Below, piece by piece: positions 16,818 through 26,056 of a DNA stretch of 64,000 nucleotides. Source of the stretch: Caulobacter sp. BK020. GTDB lineage: Bacteria > Pseudomonadota > Alphaproteobacteria > Caulobacterales > Caulobacteraceae. The position numbers were made by a program, and so were the translations under genes. The notes beneath the pieces are model-generated. The model saw only the letters and a program-made list of their open reading frames with translations. It was not told the origin of the DNA and did not search any database. How positions within the stretch are numbered: position 1 is the first letter of the stretch; every line of letters begins with the position of its first letter. Location of the stretch: positions 1-64,000 of the forward strand of contig NZ_SLZL01000017.1 in NCBI RefSeq assembly GCF_004342605.1, given 5' to 3'.

Positions 16818-19020
16818 GACGCTGACCCACGAAGATCATTTCCAAGTCGGGATTGATATAGCTCGCCGCGGTCGAGATGTTGCTGACGATGTGGAACAGG
16901 ACGTTGCACTGGGCTAGCGAATAGCAGTCGGCGATCACCTCGGCCGCCATGGTCGAGGACCAATTGGCCGGATCTGCGGCGGTCAGGTGCTGAATCTGGT
17001 GGCCTTCGCGCATTTTTTCCCGGGTGTCGAGCCCGGCGAACTGCTGGTCGTCGGCCATCGAGGTGCGCTTGACGTCGGTGTCGACATGCAGCCGGGGCCC
17101 GAACCGTCGACGCATTTCGGCGACCGTCGATTCCTGGTCCGTGGCCAGGAAGATTTGCGGATTGGCGATGCCTCGTTCGGCGATGTAGGCGTCGATCGCC
17201 CGCACGTAGGTCTCGATATGCGACAGCTGCGCGCCCGGCTGCTCGATCGCGTGGCTGGGGTGGCGGATATGCACCGCGATGCGATGTCCGTCGCCGAGCA
17301 TCGCCATGTTGCGATCGATCCGTTCCTGGATCGCGGCCACGGGCTTGATGTGCTCCGAGACCCGGGCGTTATACCATCGGCGCCAGCGCTGGAACTCCGG
17401 CATCTGGTAGAGCCGGTAGGCGTGGATATAGGTCAGCCAAGGCTCGCGCTTCTCGTTGAAGTCGTCCGCCACGAACGCCCCGTCGTAGAGCGTCTCGGTG
17501 TCGTTGTAGATCGAGACGTCGGCGACATCGGGAGACGGCTGGAACAGCTTCAGCCAAGCGTTGCCTTCCGACGGCGCGGCGTAGCAGAAGCTCGTGAAGC
17601 CGGAGAGACCGTAATATTCCTGGATCGCCGAGGCCCGCCAGTCGGGCAGGACCAGGCGGGATTCGTCGATGTCCTTTTCCCAGACCAGGTACGAGGCGTA
17701 GCGGTTGAACAGCGAGAAGAAGCCGCCGTCATTGCCGATCACCACGACCTTGCCGGCCGAACGGTTCAACAGCTGCGGATTGCGGGCTGAACGGCAGGCC
17801 GCTTCGTGGACCAGCGCCGAGCGCTGGTAGAAGGCCTCGTCCGGCGAGGCCATGCCCAACGGCGTCAGGCTGTCGGGGCCGCCGCGAATGCTGACGTTGT
17901 CGGGCTTGACGGTCGCCAGATACAGCGGGCGAAGCTTCTCCACCGACCAGGCCTCGGCGACGCGCCGATTGGCCACGGCCCGGGCGGCGAACGCGTCCCG
18001 CTCGGCGTAGACCTGCTGGAAGGCCCTCTTCACGTCGATCAGGTGCGGCACGTACTGCAGGCCGATGAAGCGCTCGTTGATTTGGGGATACAGCGCCGGG
18101 ACGGGAATTTCGGCGCGGACGAACTGCACGGAATCGATCCCGAGCAAGTCCTGGTGGGCGAAATTGTCCGTCAGGATCAACGGCTTACCCATGGCCACGG
18201 CTTCCCGCGCGGGGATCGAGTACCCCTCGCCGCGGGAGATGTTGATCATGCAGTCGATGTCTTCGACGAAGCGCAGGTAGGCCGCTTCGTCGATGTTGCC
18301 GCGGACGATCTTGATGTTCGTGCCGACGTATTTCTGAGCGAAGGCGGCGGCTTCCTCCTCGGGCAGCAGCGTGTAGCTCAACTTCAGCCGCAGGACGACA
18401 TCGGGATTGTCCAGTCCGAAGGCCGCCTCGAACGCCTCGACCATCAGGTGCACGTTCTTGCGGAAATCGTAGGCGCCGACCGCGCCGAACACGTAGGGCT
18501 TGCCGATCGGCTTGGGCTTGGTGGCGAAGAACCGCGCCAGATCCAGACCCAGCGGCAGGGTGAAGATCGGTTTGCAGGCGCCGCTGTGCCTGAACACCGG
18601 CGCGAGGAACGACGACGTCACGAGCACGGCGTCGAAGTGGCCGTTGATGATCCGGATCCACTCCGGCGGCACCTGAGTGGAGTCGAAGACCGTATAGCAG
18701 AATTTCAGCTTGGCCGCTGGGCACTTCTCATAGTTGCGGTCGCCGACGCCGTTCCAGAGCACGTCCGTAAAAATGGCGATGTCGCCCGGCGCGGCTTGCC
18801 CTTCGGCCTCGGTGATCTTGACCACGTCGCTCGAAACGACGTCATCCCCCTCCTCGGGGCGGGTGTTGACGAAGCGCACGGTCAGGCCCGGCTGCCCCTG
18901 CAGCGCCATCAGCCAGGCGTGGGTGAGACGCCCCATGCCGGTGTGTGAGTTTCCCTTGCCGACAATGGTCACCGTCAGGGGCTTCTCCGACGATCGACCG
19001 AACATAGATTTCAAAGACAC
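16810..19020 (-). CDS. Two-domain glycosyltransferase: GT4 fused to fucosyltransferase-like domain
   Basis: A 736-aa protein. Residues about 14-420 are a GT4 unit with an SHTGMGRLTHAW acceptor loop and NISRGEGYSIPAREA (E-x7-E region) near 258. The C-terminal half (about 470-730) carries IAVHIRHPSHAIEQPG near 580, QIFLATDQESTVAEM near 622 and HIVSNISTAASYINP near 708. These resemble motifs I-III of GT-B fucosyltransferases (GT23-like H-x-R, then IFLATD). The GTG at 19020 is chosen because GAGGG lies 9 bases upstream and the length then matches the paralogue at 19283; ATG 19005 is the alternative. It likely adds two sugars in succession. Use of GDP-deoxyhexose from Gmd/Rmd is an inference. Confidence 0.75.
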   Translation of the reverse strand: MSLKSMFGRSSEKPLTVTIVGKGNSHTGMGRLTHAWLMALQGQPGLTVRFVNTRPEEGDDVVSSDVVKITEAEGQAAPGDIAIFTDVLWNGVGDRNYEKCPAAKLKFCYTVFDSTQVPPEWIRIINGHFDAVLVTSSFLAPVFRHSGACKPIFTLPLGLDLARFFATKPKPIGKPYVFGAVGAYDFRKNVHLMVEAFEAAFGLDNPDVVLRLKLSYTLLPEEEAAAFAQKYVGTNIKIVRGNIDEAAYLRFVEDIDCMINISRGEGYSIPAREAVAMGKPLILTDNFAHQDLLGIDSVQFVRAEIPVPALYPQINERFIGLQYVPHLIDVKRAFQQVYAERDAFAARAVANRRVAEAWSVEKLRPLYLATVKPDNVSIRGGPDSLTPLGMASPDEAFYQRSALVHEAACRSARNPQLLNRSAGKVVVIGNDGGFFSLFNRYASYLVWEKDIDESRLVLPDWRASAIQEYYGLSGFTSFCYAAPSEGNAWLKLFQPSPDVADVSIYNDTETLYDGAFVADDFNEKREPWLTYIHAYRLYQMPEFQRWRRWYNARVSEHIKPVAAIQERIDRNMAMLGDGHRIAVHIRHPSHAIEQPGAQLSHIETYVRAIDAYIAERGIANPQIFLATDQESTVAEMRRRFGPRLHVDTDVKRTSMADDQQFAGLDTREKMREGHQIQHLTAADPANWSSTMAAEVIADCYSLAQCNVLFHIVSNISTAASYINPDLEMIFVGQRHE

Positions 19021-19282
19021 TGCGCCACACCCTCGCCCATTGTTTTTCGATCCGCCAACGGCGGGCCATGCGCGAAGCGCCGTCGTCGGAATCCCCCCGA
19101 CACGCGCCAGCCTCTTCGCTACAAGCCCCCCGCGACGCTCCCGACGCCACGCCGCCATCAGCGGACGGTTGCGTTCGGGCTCCTCTCCGGGTGGAACGAT
19201 ATGAACTACGGGGCGGCCCGAGTAAACTGGCTCCGCGGTCGGAAATTCAATTCACGCCAAACACTTGCAAGGCTAACGCCCG

Positions 19283-21481
19283 TTAGGCGGACCCACCGTC
19301 GGAAATGAGTTGCCCTGGCCGACAGAAGATCAGCTCGCAGTTGGGGTTCATGTAGGATACGGCGGTCGAGACGTTGCTGACGACATGAAGCATAGAGTCA
19401 CATCGCGACAACATCACCGCGTCGCGAATGACTTGACGGGCCAGATCGGCAGACCATGTAGCCGTGGACGCCGCCATCAAATGCTGCACCTGGTGGCCCT
19501 GCACGTGGCGCAGGGCGTCGCCGCCGGCGCTCAGCCGCAGGTCGTCCTCCTCGCGCGTGCGCTCGACGCCTTCGAAGAAGCAGACCTGGCCTCCGAACTC
19601 GGCCTTGAAGCGCCGCACGACGCTCTCCTGGTCGGTCGCCAGGAAGATTCGCCAATCCGGCGCGCCCCGACGGTCCAGGCCCTTCTGGGCGATCTGCGCC
19701 TTGAGCGCGTCCACATAGCTGTCGGTGTGGGCCATGACCGCGCCGGGCTGTTCGATCGAATGGCTCGGATGCCGCACGTGCGCGCCCAGCAGCACGCCGT
19801 CCCCCGGCAGGTCGGCGGCGAACCGGTCGATCTCGGCGGCGAGATCGGGCGCCAGCCGGATATGGTCGCGATACACCCGGTTGTACTGCCGGCGGAAATT
19901 GCGGAACCACGGCGTCTTGTAGAGGCGGTAAGCGTGGACATAGGTCAGCAGCGGCTCGCGCGCCTCGTTGAACGGATAGTCGGGCGGCCCGGCGTTCGCA
20001 TACAGCAGCGCGCCGTCGTTCATGTCGTCGACGGACAAGTCGAACAGCGGCTCGAAGAAGCGGGTCCAGACGTTGCCGTCCTCAGGTCGCCCATAACAGA
20101 AGCTGGTCGCCGGCGCGCCTTTCTGCCGTTCGAGAAAGCGCCCCACATCCCAGTCCGGCAGGGTCCGGTGGCAGCGTTCGTCGCGCAGATCCCAGGCCAG
20201 GTGCGTGAAGTAGGTGTTGAAGATCGAGAAGAAGCCGCCGTCGTGGGCCTGGATGACCCGCGCGCGCTGATGGCTCAGCCCGCCGCGCTCGGCCAGGCCC
20301 CGCGCGATGCGCTGCTTGAAGGCCGCCGGGATTGAGACATGCTCGGCGACCGGCGCCGAACGACGGAACGAGCGGATTCCTGGTTCCAGCAGCTCGGCGA
20401 CGGTGGTCGACATGCGGCTGAACGACAGCGAACCGGCATAGGCCCGCCGGGCGACCCGGCTTTCCCTGTCCAGATCCGCCTCGACGAAGTCCAGCGCCGC
20501 CTTGAGCGTCCTGGCGGCGTCATCGACCAGGACGCCGCGCTGCTCGCCGAAGACCCGGTTGTCGATCTCGACATAGCGGGCCGGCAGCCGCAGATGGGCC
20601 GGAGCCAGGAAGACGCCGGGCACGCCGGCCAGGTCGCTGTGACCTCCCACGTCGGACAGGGCCAGGACCTTGCCCAGGGCCAGCGCTTCGCGCGGGCCGA
20701 TCGAATAGCCTTCACCGCGCGAGAAGTTGGCGAAGACGTCGAACGACTCGATCAGGGCCGTCTTTTCTTCGACCGACAGATTGCCGGTCGAGATCACCAC
20801 GTTGGTCAGGCCCATGGCCTGTACTTGCAGGCGGAGCTGGTCGACGGTGTCGGCGAAGTTCAGGTTCGAATGCAGGACCAGTTCGACGTCGTCCCGGCGG
20901 CCGAACACCTTGGCGAAGGCGGCGACCAGGACCTCCGCGCCCTTGCGCGGGTGGAAGGCGGCCACCGATCCGACCCTCAGCTTGTCGGAATACTTCCGGA
21001 AAGGCCGGCGCAGCAGGGGTTCCAGGTCGAGCGGCGGCGGAACCACCGCGGAAGGAATCTCCACGCCGCCGCTGGTCAGCAGTTCCTGGATATGCGGGCT
21101 CGTGCAGACGGCCGCGTCGAAATGGTTGTTGAGCGTCCGAACCCATTCGGGGGGCAGGGCGTCGGAATCGAACACCACCGAGGCCAGGCGCAGACCCGAC
21201 TGGGGAACCAGGGTGTAATTGTGGTCGTAGGCGCCGTTCCACAGCACGTCGACGAAGATCGACGCCTTGACGTCCTGGCCCTTCCAGACCGGGATCGACC
21301 GCCCGCTGGGCAGGACGATCGCGTCCCGCGTTCGCAGGTCCGGTTCGGTCGGCAGGATGCAGACCGGAAAATTGCGCGCCAGGGCCTCGCACCAGGCGTA
21401 GGTCAGCGTGCCGATTCCCGTCTCGAACCAGCACCGGCCGACGATGCAGATCTCCGCGTTCAAATTGCTCTGCTGGACCAT
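19283..21481 (-). CDS. Two-domain glycosyltransferase, paralogue of the adjacent gene
   Basis: A 732-aa protein with the same architecture as its neighbour at 16810: GT4 unit (SRGEGYSIGPREALALGK near 254) and a C-terminal fucosyltransferase-like unit (GAHVRHPSHSIEQPG near 567, IFLATDQESVV near 610, HVVSNVSTAVSYMNP near 705). Both share VDVLWNG, PPEWVRTLNNHFDA-type and LTYVHAYRLY blocks, so they arose by duplication, but they differ enough to have distinct donors or linkages. The ATG at 21481 directly follows an AGGTCGAGC stretch. A 262-bp gap to the next gene leaves room for a separate promoter for that gene. Confidence 0.75.
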   Translation of the reverse strand: MVQQSNLNAEICIVGRCWFETGIGTLTYAWCEALARNFPVCILPTEPDLRTRDAIVLPSGRSIPVWKGQDVKASIFVDVLWNGAYDHNYTLVPQSGLRLASVVFDSDALPPEWVRTLNNHFDAAVCTSPHIQELLTSGGVEIPSAVVPPPLDLEPLLRRPFRKYSDKLRVGSVAAFHPRKGAEVLVAAFAKVFGRRDDVELVLHSNLNFADTVDQLRLQVQAMGLTNVVISTGNLSVEEKTALIESFDVFANFSRGEGYSIGPREALALGKVLALSDVGGHSDLAGVPGVFLAPAHLRLPARYVEIDNRVFGEQRGVLVDDAARTLKAALDFVEADLDRESRVARRAYAGSLSFSRMSTTVAELLEPGIRSFRRSAPVAEHVSIPAAFKQRIARGLAERGGLSHQRARVIQAHDGGFFSIFNTYFTHLAWDLRDERCHRTLPDWDVGRFLERQKGAPATSFCYGRPEDGNVWTRFFEPLFDLSVDDMNDGALLYANAGPPDYPFNEAREPLLTYVHAYRLYKTPWFRNFRRQYNRVYRDHIRLAPDLAAEIDRFAADLPGDGVLLGAHVRHPSHSIEQPGAVMAHTDSYVDALKAQIAQKGLDRRGAPDWRIFLATDQESVVRRFKAEFGGQVCFFEGVERTREEDDLRLSAGGDALRHVQGHQVQHLMAASTATWSADLARQVIRDAVMLSRCDSMLHVVSNVSTAVSYMNPNCELIFCRPGQLISDGGSA

Positions 21482-21565
21482 GCTCGACCTGAATCTTGGA
21501 ATCGACCTGGATCGCGATCGCCCGACGGCGCGGTCCAGGAGAAAAGGGTGACCGCCTCGGACGGA

Positions 21566-22018
21566 TCAGGGCCTGGCGCGGAACGCTTCGAGCTCGGCCT
21601 CGGCCCGGGTCGCCCGTTCCTCGACGCGGCTGACCCAGCTTTCCAGCGAGCGAATGTAGGAGGCGTTCAGCAGAGCGGCGTTCTCCAGCTCGGCCAGCCG
21701 CGACTGCGCGCCGGTCGCCGGCTCTCCCTCGCGCGGCCGCGCTTCGAGGTAGGCGATCTGTCCGACAAGGCCCTGACGCTCGGCCGCCAGCCATGCGCTC
21801 TGGCGCTCGCTTTCGAAAAGTTCCTGCTGATAGGCTTCGAGTTGCAAGCGGACCAGGGCCAGCTCGGCCTCGGCGCGCTGCGCACGGTCCCGGGCCTCGC
21901 TATAGGCGGCCTCCAGGCTCGCGCCGGTCAGCTTGTCGGCGGCGGCCTCGACCTTGGACGCCCGCTTCCGGCGACTGGCCGGCGCGCGTTCCGCCGCGGA
22001 TTTGGCGATCGTATCCAT
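21566..22018 (-). CDS. Small coiled-coil protein of glycan locus
   Basis: A 150-aa protein. After a basic, Ala-rich N-terminus of about 30 residues, most of the chain is predicted coiled coil (EARDRAQRAEAELALVRLQL and a second block near 105-145). It has no signal peptide and no membrane span, and the family is not recognised. It is encoded 84 bp upstream of the two-domain GT gene on the same strand, and the locus has three other coiled-coil segments (in the proteins at 8871, 16002 and possibly here), suggesting protein-protein assembly of the glycosyltransferase machinery. Function not assigned. Confidence 0.65.
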   Translation of the reverse strand: MDTIAKSAAERAPASRRKRASKVEAAADKLTGASLEAAYSEARDRAQRAEAELALVRLQLEAYQQELFESERQSAWLAAERQGLVGQIAYLEARPREGEPATGAQSRLAELENAALLNASYIRSLESWVSRVEERATRAEAELEAFRARP

Positions 22019-22132
22019 GGAATCTCCGAGCCTTTGCGCGATCCCGCACGCCGAGGCTCACGGGACCGCATCGAAGGCTGGTGCAATAGTTCGCCCGTTC
22101 TGGGCAAGATGCAATCTGCGGAGAGGGGGGCT

Positions 22133-22999
22133 CTACAACAGGCCCTGGATCATCGCGCGCGCCGCGTCGCCGAGATCCGGACGCTTGAGCGCCAGGGCGA
22201 CATTGGCCCGCAGCAGGCCGATCTTGTCGCCGCAATCATAGGTCTCGCCCTCGTATTCCAGGGCGTGGAAGTCCTGGCTTTCCAACAGGGTCAGCATCGA
22301 GTCGGTCAGCTGGATCTCGCCGCCGGCGCCCTTGCCCTGCTTTTCGAGCAGGTCGAAGATTTCCGGCTGAAGGATGTAGCGGCCCGAGATGAACAGGTTC
22401 GAGGGCTCGGTCCCCTTCGGCGGCTTCTCGACCATGCCGGTCATGCGGTTCAGACGGCCGTCCTGGCCGTCGAGGGCCACGATGCCGTACTGGTGGGCCA
22501 TGCCCTCCGGGGCCGGCTCGACCACGACGATGTTGCCGCCCTTCTGGTCGTAGGCCTCGATCGCCTGAGCCAGGGCAGGCTTGGAGGCCGACATCACCAT
22601 GTCGGGCAGCATCACCGCGAACGGCTCGTCGCCGACGATGTCGCGGGCGCACCACACGGCGTGGCCCAGGCCCAGCGGGGCCATCTGGCGCACGAAGCTC
22701 ATCTCGCCCGGGCGGGGCAGCTCGTCGCGCAGCTCCTTGAGCAGGGCCGTCTTGCCCTTGGCTTCCAGCGCCGCCTCCAGTTCGACCTGGTGGTCGAAAT
22801 AGTCCTCGATCGCGCCCTTGTTGCGCCCCGTCACGAAGACGAAGTGCTCGATGCCCGCGGCGCGGCCTTCCTCGATAATGTACGACAGGATCGGCCGGTC
22901 GACGACGTTGAGCAGTTCTTTCGGCGTCGTCTTGGTGCCGGGCAGGACCCGGGTGCCGAAGCCCGCGACGGGGAGGACGGCTTTGCGGACGGGTTTCAT
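22133..22999 (-). CDS. galU: UTP-glucose-1-phosphate uridylyltransferase
   Basis: A 288-aa GalU of normal length. The nucleotide-binding signature PVAGFGTRVLPGTK with catalytic Arg/Lys is at the N-terminus, followed by KELLNVVDRPI. GLGHAVWCAR, FAVMLPDM and VEKPPKG are conserved sugar-nucleotidyltransferase motifs. It makes UDP-glucose for glycan assembly. The ATG at 22999 has GAGG 6 bases upstream and is preferred over an in-frame GTG at 23020. It heads the leftward run of glycan genes and is divergent from the FKBP gene, with a 158-bp gap. Confidence 0.93.
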   Translation of the reverse strand: MKPVRKAVLPVAGFGTRVLPGTKTTPKELLNVVDRPILSYIIEEGRAAGIEHFVFVTGRNKGAIEDYFDHQVELEAALEAKGKTALLKELRDELPRPGEMSFVRQMAPLGLGHAVWCARDIVGDEPFAVMLPDMVMSASKPALAQAIEAYDQKGGNIVVVEPAPEGMAHQYGIVALDGQDGRLNRMTGMVEKPPKGTEPSNLFISGRYILQPEIFDLLEKQGKGAGGEIQLTDSMLTLLESQDFHALEYEGETYDCGDKIGLLRANVALALKRPDLGDAARAMIQGLL

Positions 23000-23157
23000 G
23001 AAGGCCTCGTGAGCGGTCACTGATGCCGACGGTTTCTAGGGCGCGACGCGGTCGGGCGCCACCACTGTTCTGTGACTGCGCGTCTCAAACTCCGGCCAAG
23101 CTTGCGGTTGCCGAAAATCGGCGCGCGGGCGAGCGCGAATTGGTCTAGCACGGACGA

Positions 23158-23697
23158 ATGTTCGCCGGAGCCCGTCGCCCCATGGTCCGCCCCCTCGGTT
23201 TCACCCTTGCCGCCGTTCTCGCCACGGCCCTGGCCCTGTCCGCCTGCGGCCCCAGCAAGAAGCAGCAGGAAAGTCTGGCCGCCGCCCAGGCGTTCCTGGC
23301 CCAGAACGCCAAGCAGCCGGGCGTCGTCACCCTGGCCGACGGCCTTCAGTACAAGGTCGTCCGCTCGGGCCCACCCGGCGGCGCCAAGCCGGCGCCTACC
23401 GACGAGGTCAAGGTCAATTACGAGGGCAAGCTGGTCGACGGCACGGTGTTCGACAGCTCCTACGAACGTGGCGTGCCCGCCTCGTTCCCGCTGCAGGGCC
23501 TGGTGCCGGCCTGGAAGGAGGCCCTGGTCATGATGCGTCCGGGCGACGAATGGACCCTCTATGTGCCGCCGGAACTGGGCTACGGGGCCGAGGACAAGGG
23601 TCCGATCCCCGGCAACAGCGTGATGATCTTCCGCATCGAGCTGATCGACGTCCTGGCCTCGAAGATCCAGGCGCCCAAGGAACGCGCGCCGGCTTGA
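23158..23697 (+). CDS. FKBP-type peptidyl-prolyl isomerase, lipoprotein
   Basis: A 179-aa protein (171 aa if the ATG at 23182, MVRPLGF, is used). A signal peptide with lipobox LALSAC predicts a lipid-anchored periplasmic protein. The FKBP domain covers the C-terminal 110 residues: VKVNYEGKLVDGTVFDSSY, then the active-site PGDEWTLYVPPELGYG, IPGNSVMIFRIELIDV. It should catalyse cis-trans isomerisation of prolyl bonds in envelope proteins. It is a monocistronic-looking gene between galU (divergent) and argE (83 bp downstream, same strand). Confidence 0.88.
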   Translation: MFAGARRPMVRPLGFTLAAVLATALALSACGPSKKQQESLAAAQAFLAQNAKQPGVVTLADGLQYKVVRSGPPGGAKPAPTDEVKVNYEGKLVDGTVFDSSYERGVPASFPLQGLVPAWKEALVMMRPGDEWTLYVPPELGYGAEDKGPIPGNSVMIFRIELIDVLASKIQAPKERAPA

Positions 23698-23780
23698 GTC
23701 CCGCGGGCATGGAACGCGAAGCGAGGCGTTCCGGATCGAGCCCCGTAGGCGCGCGCGCCGGCGCAGGCTAGGTTCAGGCC

Positions 23781-24974
23781 ATGGTCGCCCCTATCGAAGT
23801 CGCCTCCTCCGAAGTCCTAGCCGCCCGCGCGGTCGACATCCTCGCCACCCTGGTGGCCTTCGACACCACGTCGCGCCGGTCCAACCTGGCCCTGGTCGAA
23901 TGGGTCGAGGCGTATCTGTCCGACCTTGGCGTCGCCTCGCGGCGGGTGCCCAACGCCGACGGGACCAAGAGCAATCTCCTGGCCAGCATCGGTCCGGCGA
24001 TCCCGGGCGGTGTCGTGCTGTCGGGCCACACCGACGTCGTGCCGGTCGACGGCCAGCCCTGGACCAGCGATCCGTTCGTCCTGACGCGGCGTGATGGCCG
24101 GCTCTACGGCCGGGGAACCTGCGACATGAAGGGCTTCCTGGCTCTGACCCTGGCTGCCGCCCCCGAGCTGGCCAAGGCGACCCTCGACCGCCCCGTCCAC
24201 CTGGCCTTCTCCTATGACGAGGAGGTCGGCTGCCTGGGCGCGCCGGACATGATCGCGGTGATCGCCGACGAACTGCCCCGCCCCGCCCTGGTGGTGGTCG
24301 GCGAGCCCACCGACATGGTCGCCGTGCGCGGTCACAAGGGCATCGCCAGCTTCCGGGTCACGGTCACCGGTCGCGAGGCCCATTCCAGCCTGACCCATCT
24401 GGGCGTCTCGGCCAACATGGTCGCCATCAAGCTGATGAACCATCTGGTCGAGCTGTCCGAGCGGCTGGAGCGCGAGGCCGATCCGGACTCGCCGTTCACC
24501 CCCAAGGGCGCTACCCTGACCATTGGCCAGGTCAACGGCGGCACGGCGGTCAACATCCTGGCCCGCGAGTGCGTGTTCGTCTTCGACCTGCGCGTCCCGG
24601 CGGGTTTGGAGCCCAGGGCGATTCTGGCCGACTTCTTCGCCCTGGCGCAGGCGCTGGACGCTCAGGTCAAGGCCAGGGCCCCGGAAGGGGGCGTCGTGGT
24701 CGAGACCCGCTCGATGACCCCCGCCTTCGCCCCCGAGGTCGACGGCGCCGCCGAGACCTTCGCCCGTCGCATCGCCGGCGACAACGGCCCGCCGCGCGTC
24801 GTGCCCTACGCCGCCGAGGCCGGCCAGTTCCAGGGGGCCGGATTCTCGACCGTGATCTGCGGCCCCGGCTCGATCGACCAAGCCCACCAGCCCGACGAAT
24901 ATGTCGAGCTCAGCCAGATGGAGCGCGGCGCGGCCTTCATGCGGCGGCTGATCGAGGAGCTTTCGGCGAGGTGA
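23781..24974 (+). CDS. argE: Acetylornithine deacetylase
   Basis: A 397-aa M20-family metallohydrolase. Zn ligands are visible: SGHTDVVPVDGQPW (His/Asp), GRGTCDMKG (bridging Asp), DEEVG (catalytic and ligand Glu), GEPTDM, and a C-terminal H in DQAHQPDEY. The spacing and the ACDMKG-like motif fit ArgE rather than DapE. It hydrolyses N-acetylornithine to ornithine in arginine synthesis. The last 38 bp overlap the 3' end of the convergent GT2 gene. A second deacetylase of the M20 family with another N-acyl substrate is the alternative. Confidence 0.85.
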   Translation: MVAPIEVASSEVLAARAVDILATLVAFDTTSRRSNLALVEWVEAYLSDLGVASRRVPNADGTKSNLLASIGPAIPGGVVLSGHTDVVPVDGQPWTSDPFVLTRRDGRLYGRGTCDMKGFLALTLAAAPELAKATLDRPVHLAFSYDEEVGCLGAPDMIAVIADELPRPALVVVGEPTDMVAVRGHKGIASFRVTVTGREAHSSLTHLGVSANMVAIKLMNHLVELSERLEREADPDSPFTPKGATLTIGQVNGGTAVNILARECVFVFDLRVPAGLEPRAILADFFALAQALDAQVKARAPEGGVVVETRSMTPAFAPEVDGAAETFARRIAGDNGPPRVVPYAAEAGQFQGAGFSTVICGPGSIDQAHQPDEYVELSQMERGAAFMRRLIEELSAR

Positions 24975-25983
24975 CGGTCGAGGGTCGGTGGCGGCGGATA
25001 ACGATCCGCCGGCCGACAAAGGCCACGGGGTCGAAGGCCATGGCCCGCAGGATGTCCCAGGAGCTGACCCTGCGCGTCGCCTGCAGCTCGCGCCGCGACG
25101 CCAGGATCAGCTCCAGGGCCTGGCGCTGGAAGGCGGCCGCGATCCCACGCACCACCGGCGTGGCGTCGCCCCGCCGCCAGTGCAGCAGCAGCAGGCCCGC
25201 CGTCACCCCCACATGTAGCGGCGCGGTGAGCCATAGCAGCAGCGGCGGGGTGTTCTTGAGGAAGGTCCAGATCCGGTTGCGCGAGCCGTGGAAGATCGCG
25301 AAGTCCGACCGCACCCCGGTGCTGGCCGAGCCCACGTGCTCAACCACCGCCCCCGGCAGCAGCAGGGTCGGCTCGCCAGCCAGCCGCAGGCGATAGCCCA
25401 GGTCGACGTCCTCGCAATAACAGAAGAACCGCTCGTCGAAGCCGCCCAGGCCCCGGAACAGGTCGCGGTCGATCAGCGTCGCCGCCCCACAGGCCGAGAA
25501 CACCTCGCCCTCTGGCAGACCCGGCGGCAGCCGTCGGCGATAGCCGCCCCGGAATGGGATTCCGGCCGAGGTCATCACGTCGCCCGCTCCATCCATCAGA
25601 CCCGGCTCGTCGGCCACCATCTGCAGCGAGGTGAAGCAGCGCACCTCTGGGTGGCGCAAGGCTCCGTCCATCAAGGCCGCCAACCAGTCGCGCGCCGGAT
25701 AGGCGTCGGGGTTGAGCAGCACCAGCCAGCGCCCCCTGGCCTCCCGCGCCGCCAGGTTGTTGCCCGCCGCGAAGCCGAGATTGGCCTTGGGCTCAAGGAA
25801 GCGAATCGACGGATCGGCCTTCGCGGCGGCTTGGGGCGCGCCGTCGGTAGAGGCGTTGTCGACCAGCAGAATCTCGAAATCCCGAAAGCTCTGGCCCCTC
25901 AGGCCGTCCAGACATCGCGCCAAGGTCGGGCCGCTCTGGTAGGCGACGATAAGGATGCTGACGAGAGGCGGCGGCGAGCCCAT
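24937..25983 (-). CDS. Glycosyltransferase family 2 (WbbL/rhamnosyltransferase-like)
   Basis: A 348-aa GT-A enzyme. VSILIVAYQSGPTLARCL opens the domain, LLVDNASTDG is the nucleotide-binding strand, and LLNPDAYP carries the D-x-D-like metal site (NPD). FDERFFCYCEDVDLGYRL is the hallmark acceptor/catalytic segment of WbbL-type rhamnosyltransferases. A hydrophobic stretch near 245-265 may associate with the membrane. The ATG at 25983 is used; a GTG two codons earlier is possible. It overlaps argE by 38 bp tail to tail and is divergent from the next GT4 gene, so the 73-bp gap holds both promoters. Confidence 0.88.
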   Translation of the reverse strand: MGSPPPLVSILIVAYQSGPTLARCLDGLRGQSFRDFEILLVDNASTDGAPQAAAKADPSIRFLEPKANLGFAAGNNLAAREARGRWLVLLNPDAYPARDWLAALMDGALRHPEVRCFTSLQMVADEPGLMDGAGDVMTSAGIPFRGGYRRRLPPGLPEGEVFSACGAATLIDRDLFRGLGGFDERFFCYCEDVDLGYRLRLAGEPTLLLPGAVVEHVGSASTGVRSDFAIFHGSRNRIWTFLKNTPPLLLWLTAPLHVGVTAGLLLLHWRRGDATPVVRGIAAAFQRQALELILASRRELQATRRVSSWDILRAMAFDPVAFVGRRIVIRRHRPSTVTSPKAPRSAAA

Positions 25984-26056
25984 GAACACGACTGTCTATT
26001 GAACGGGAACAGAAAGACTGGCTAACACAGCCCGACCGCCCCGGGGTACATCGATC

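Noticed and set aside
20339..23023. An 894-codon plus-strand frame opposite the GT, coiled-coil and galU genes
   Set aside because: It spans three recognised genes and their gaps on the other strand, with Gln/Arg/Gly-rich composition and no domain.
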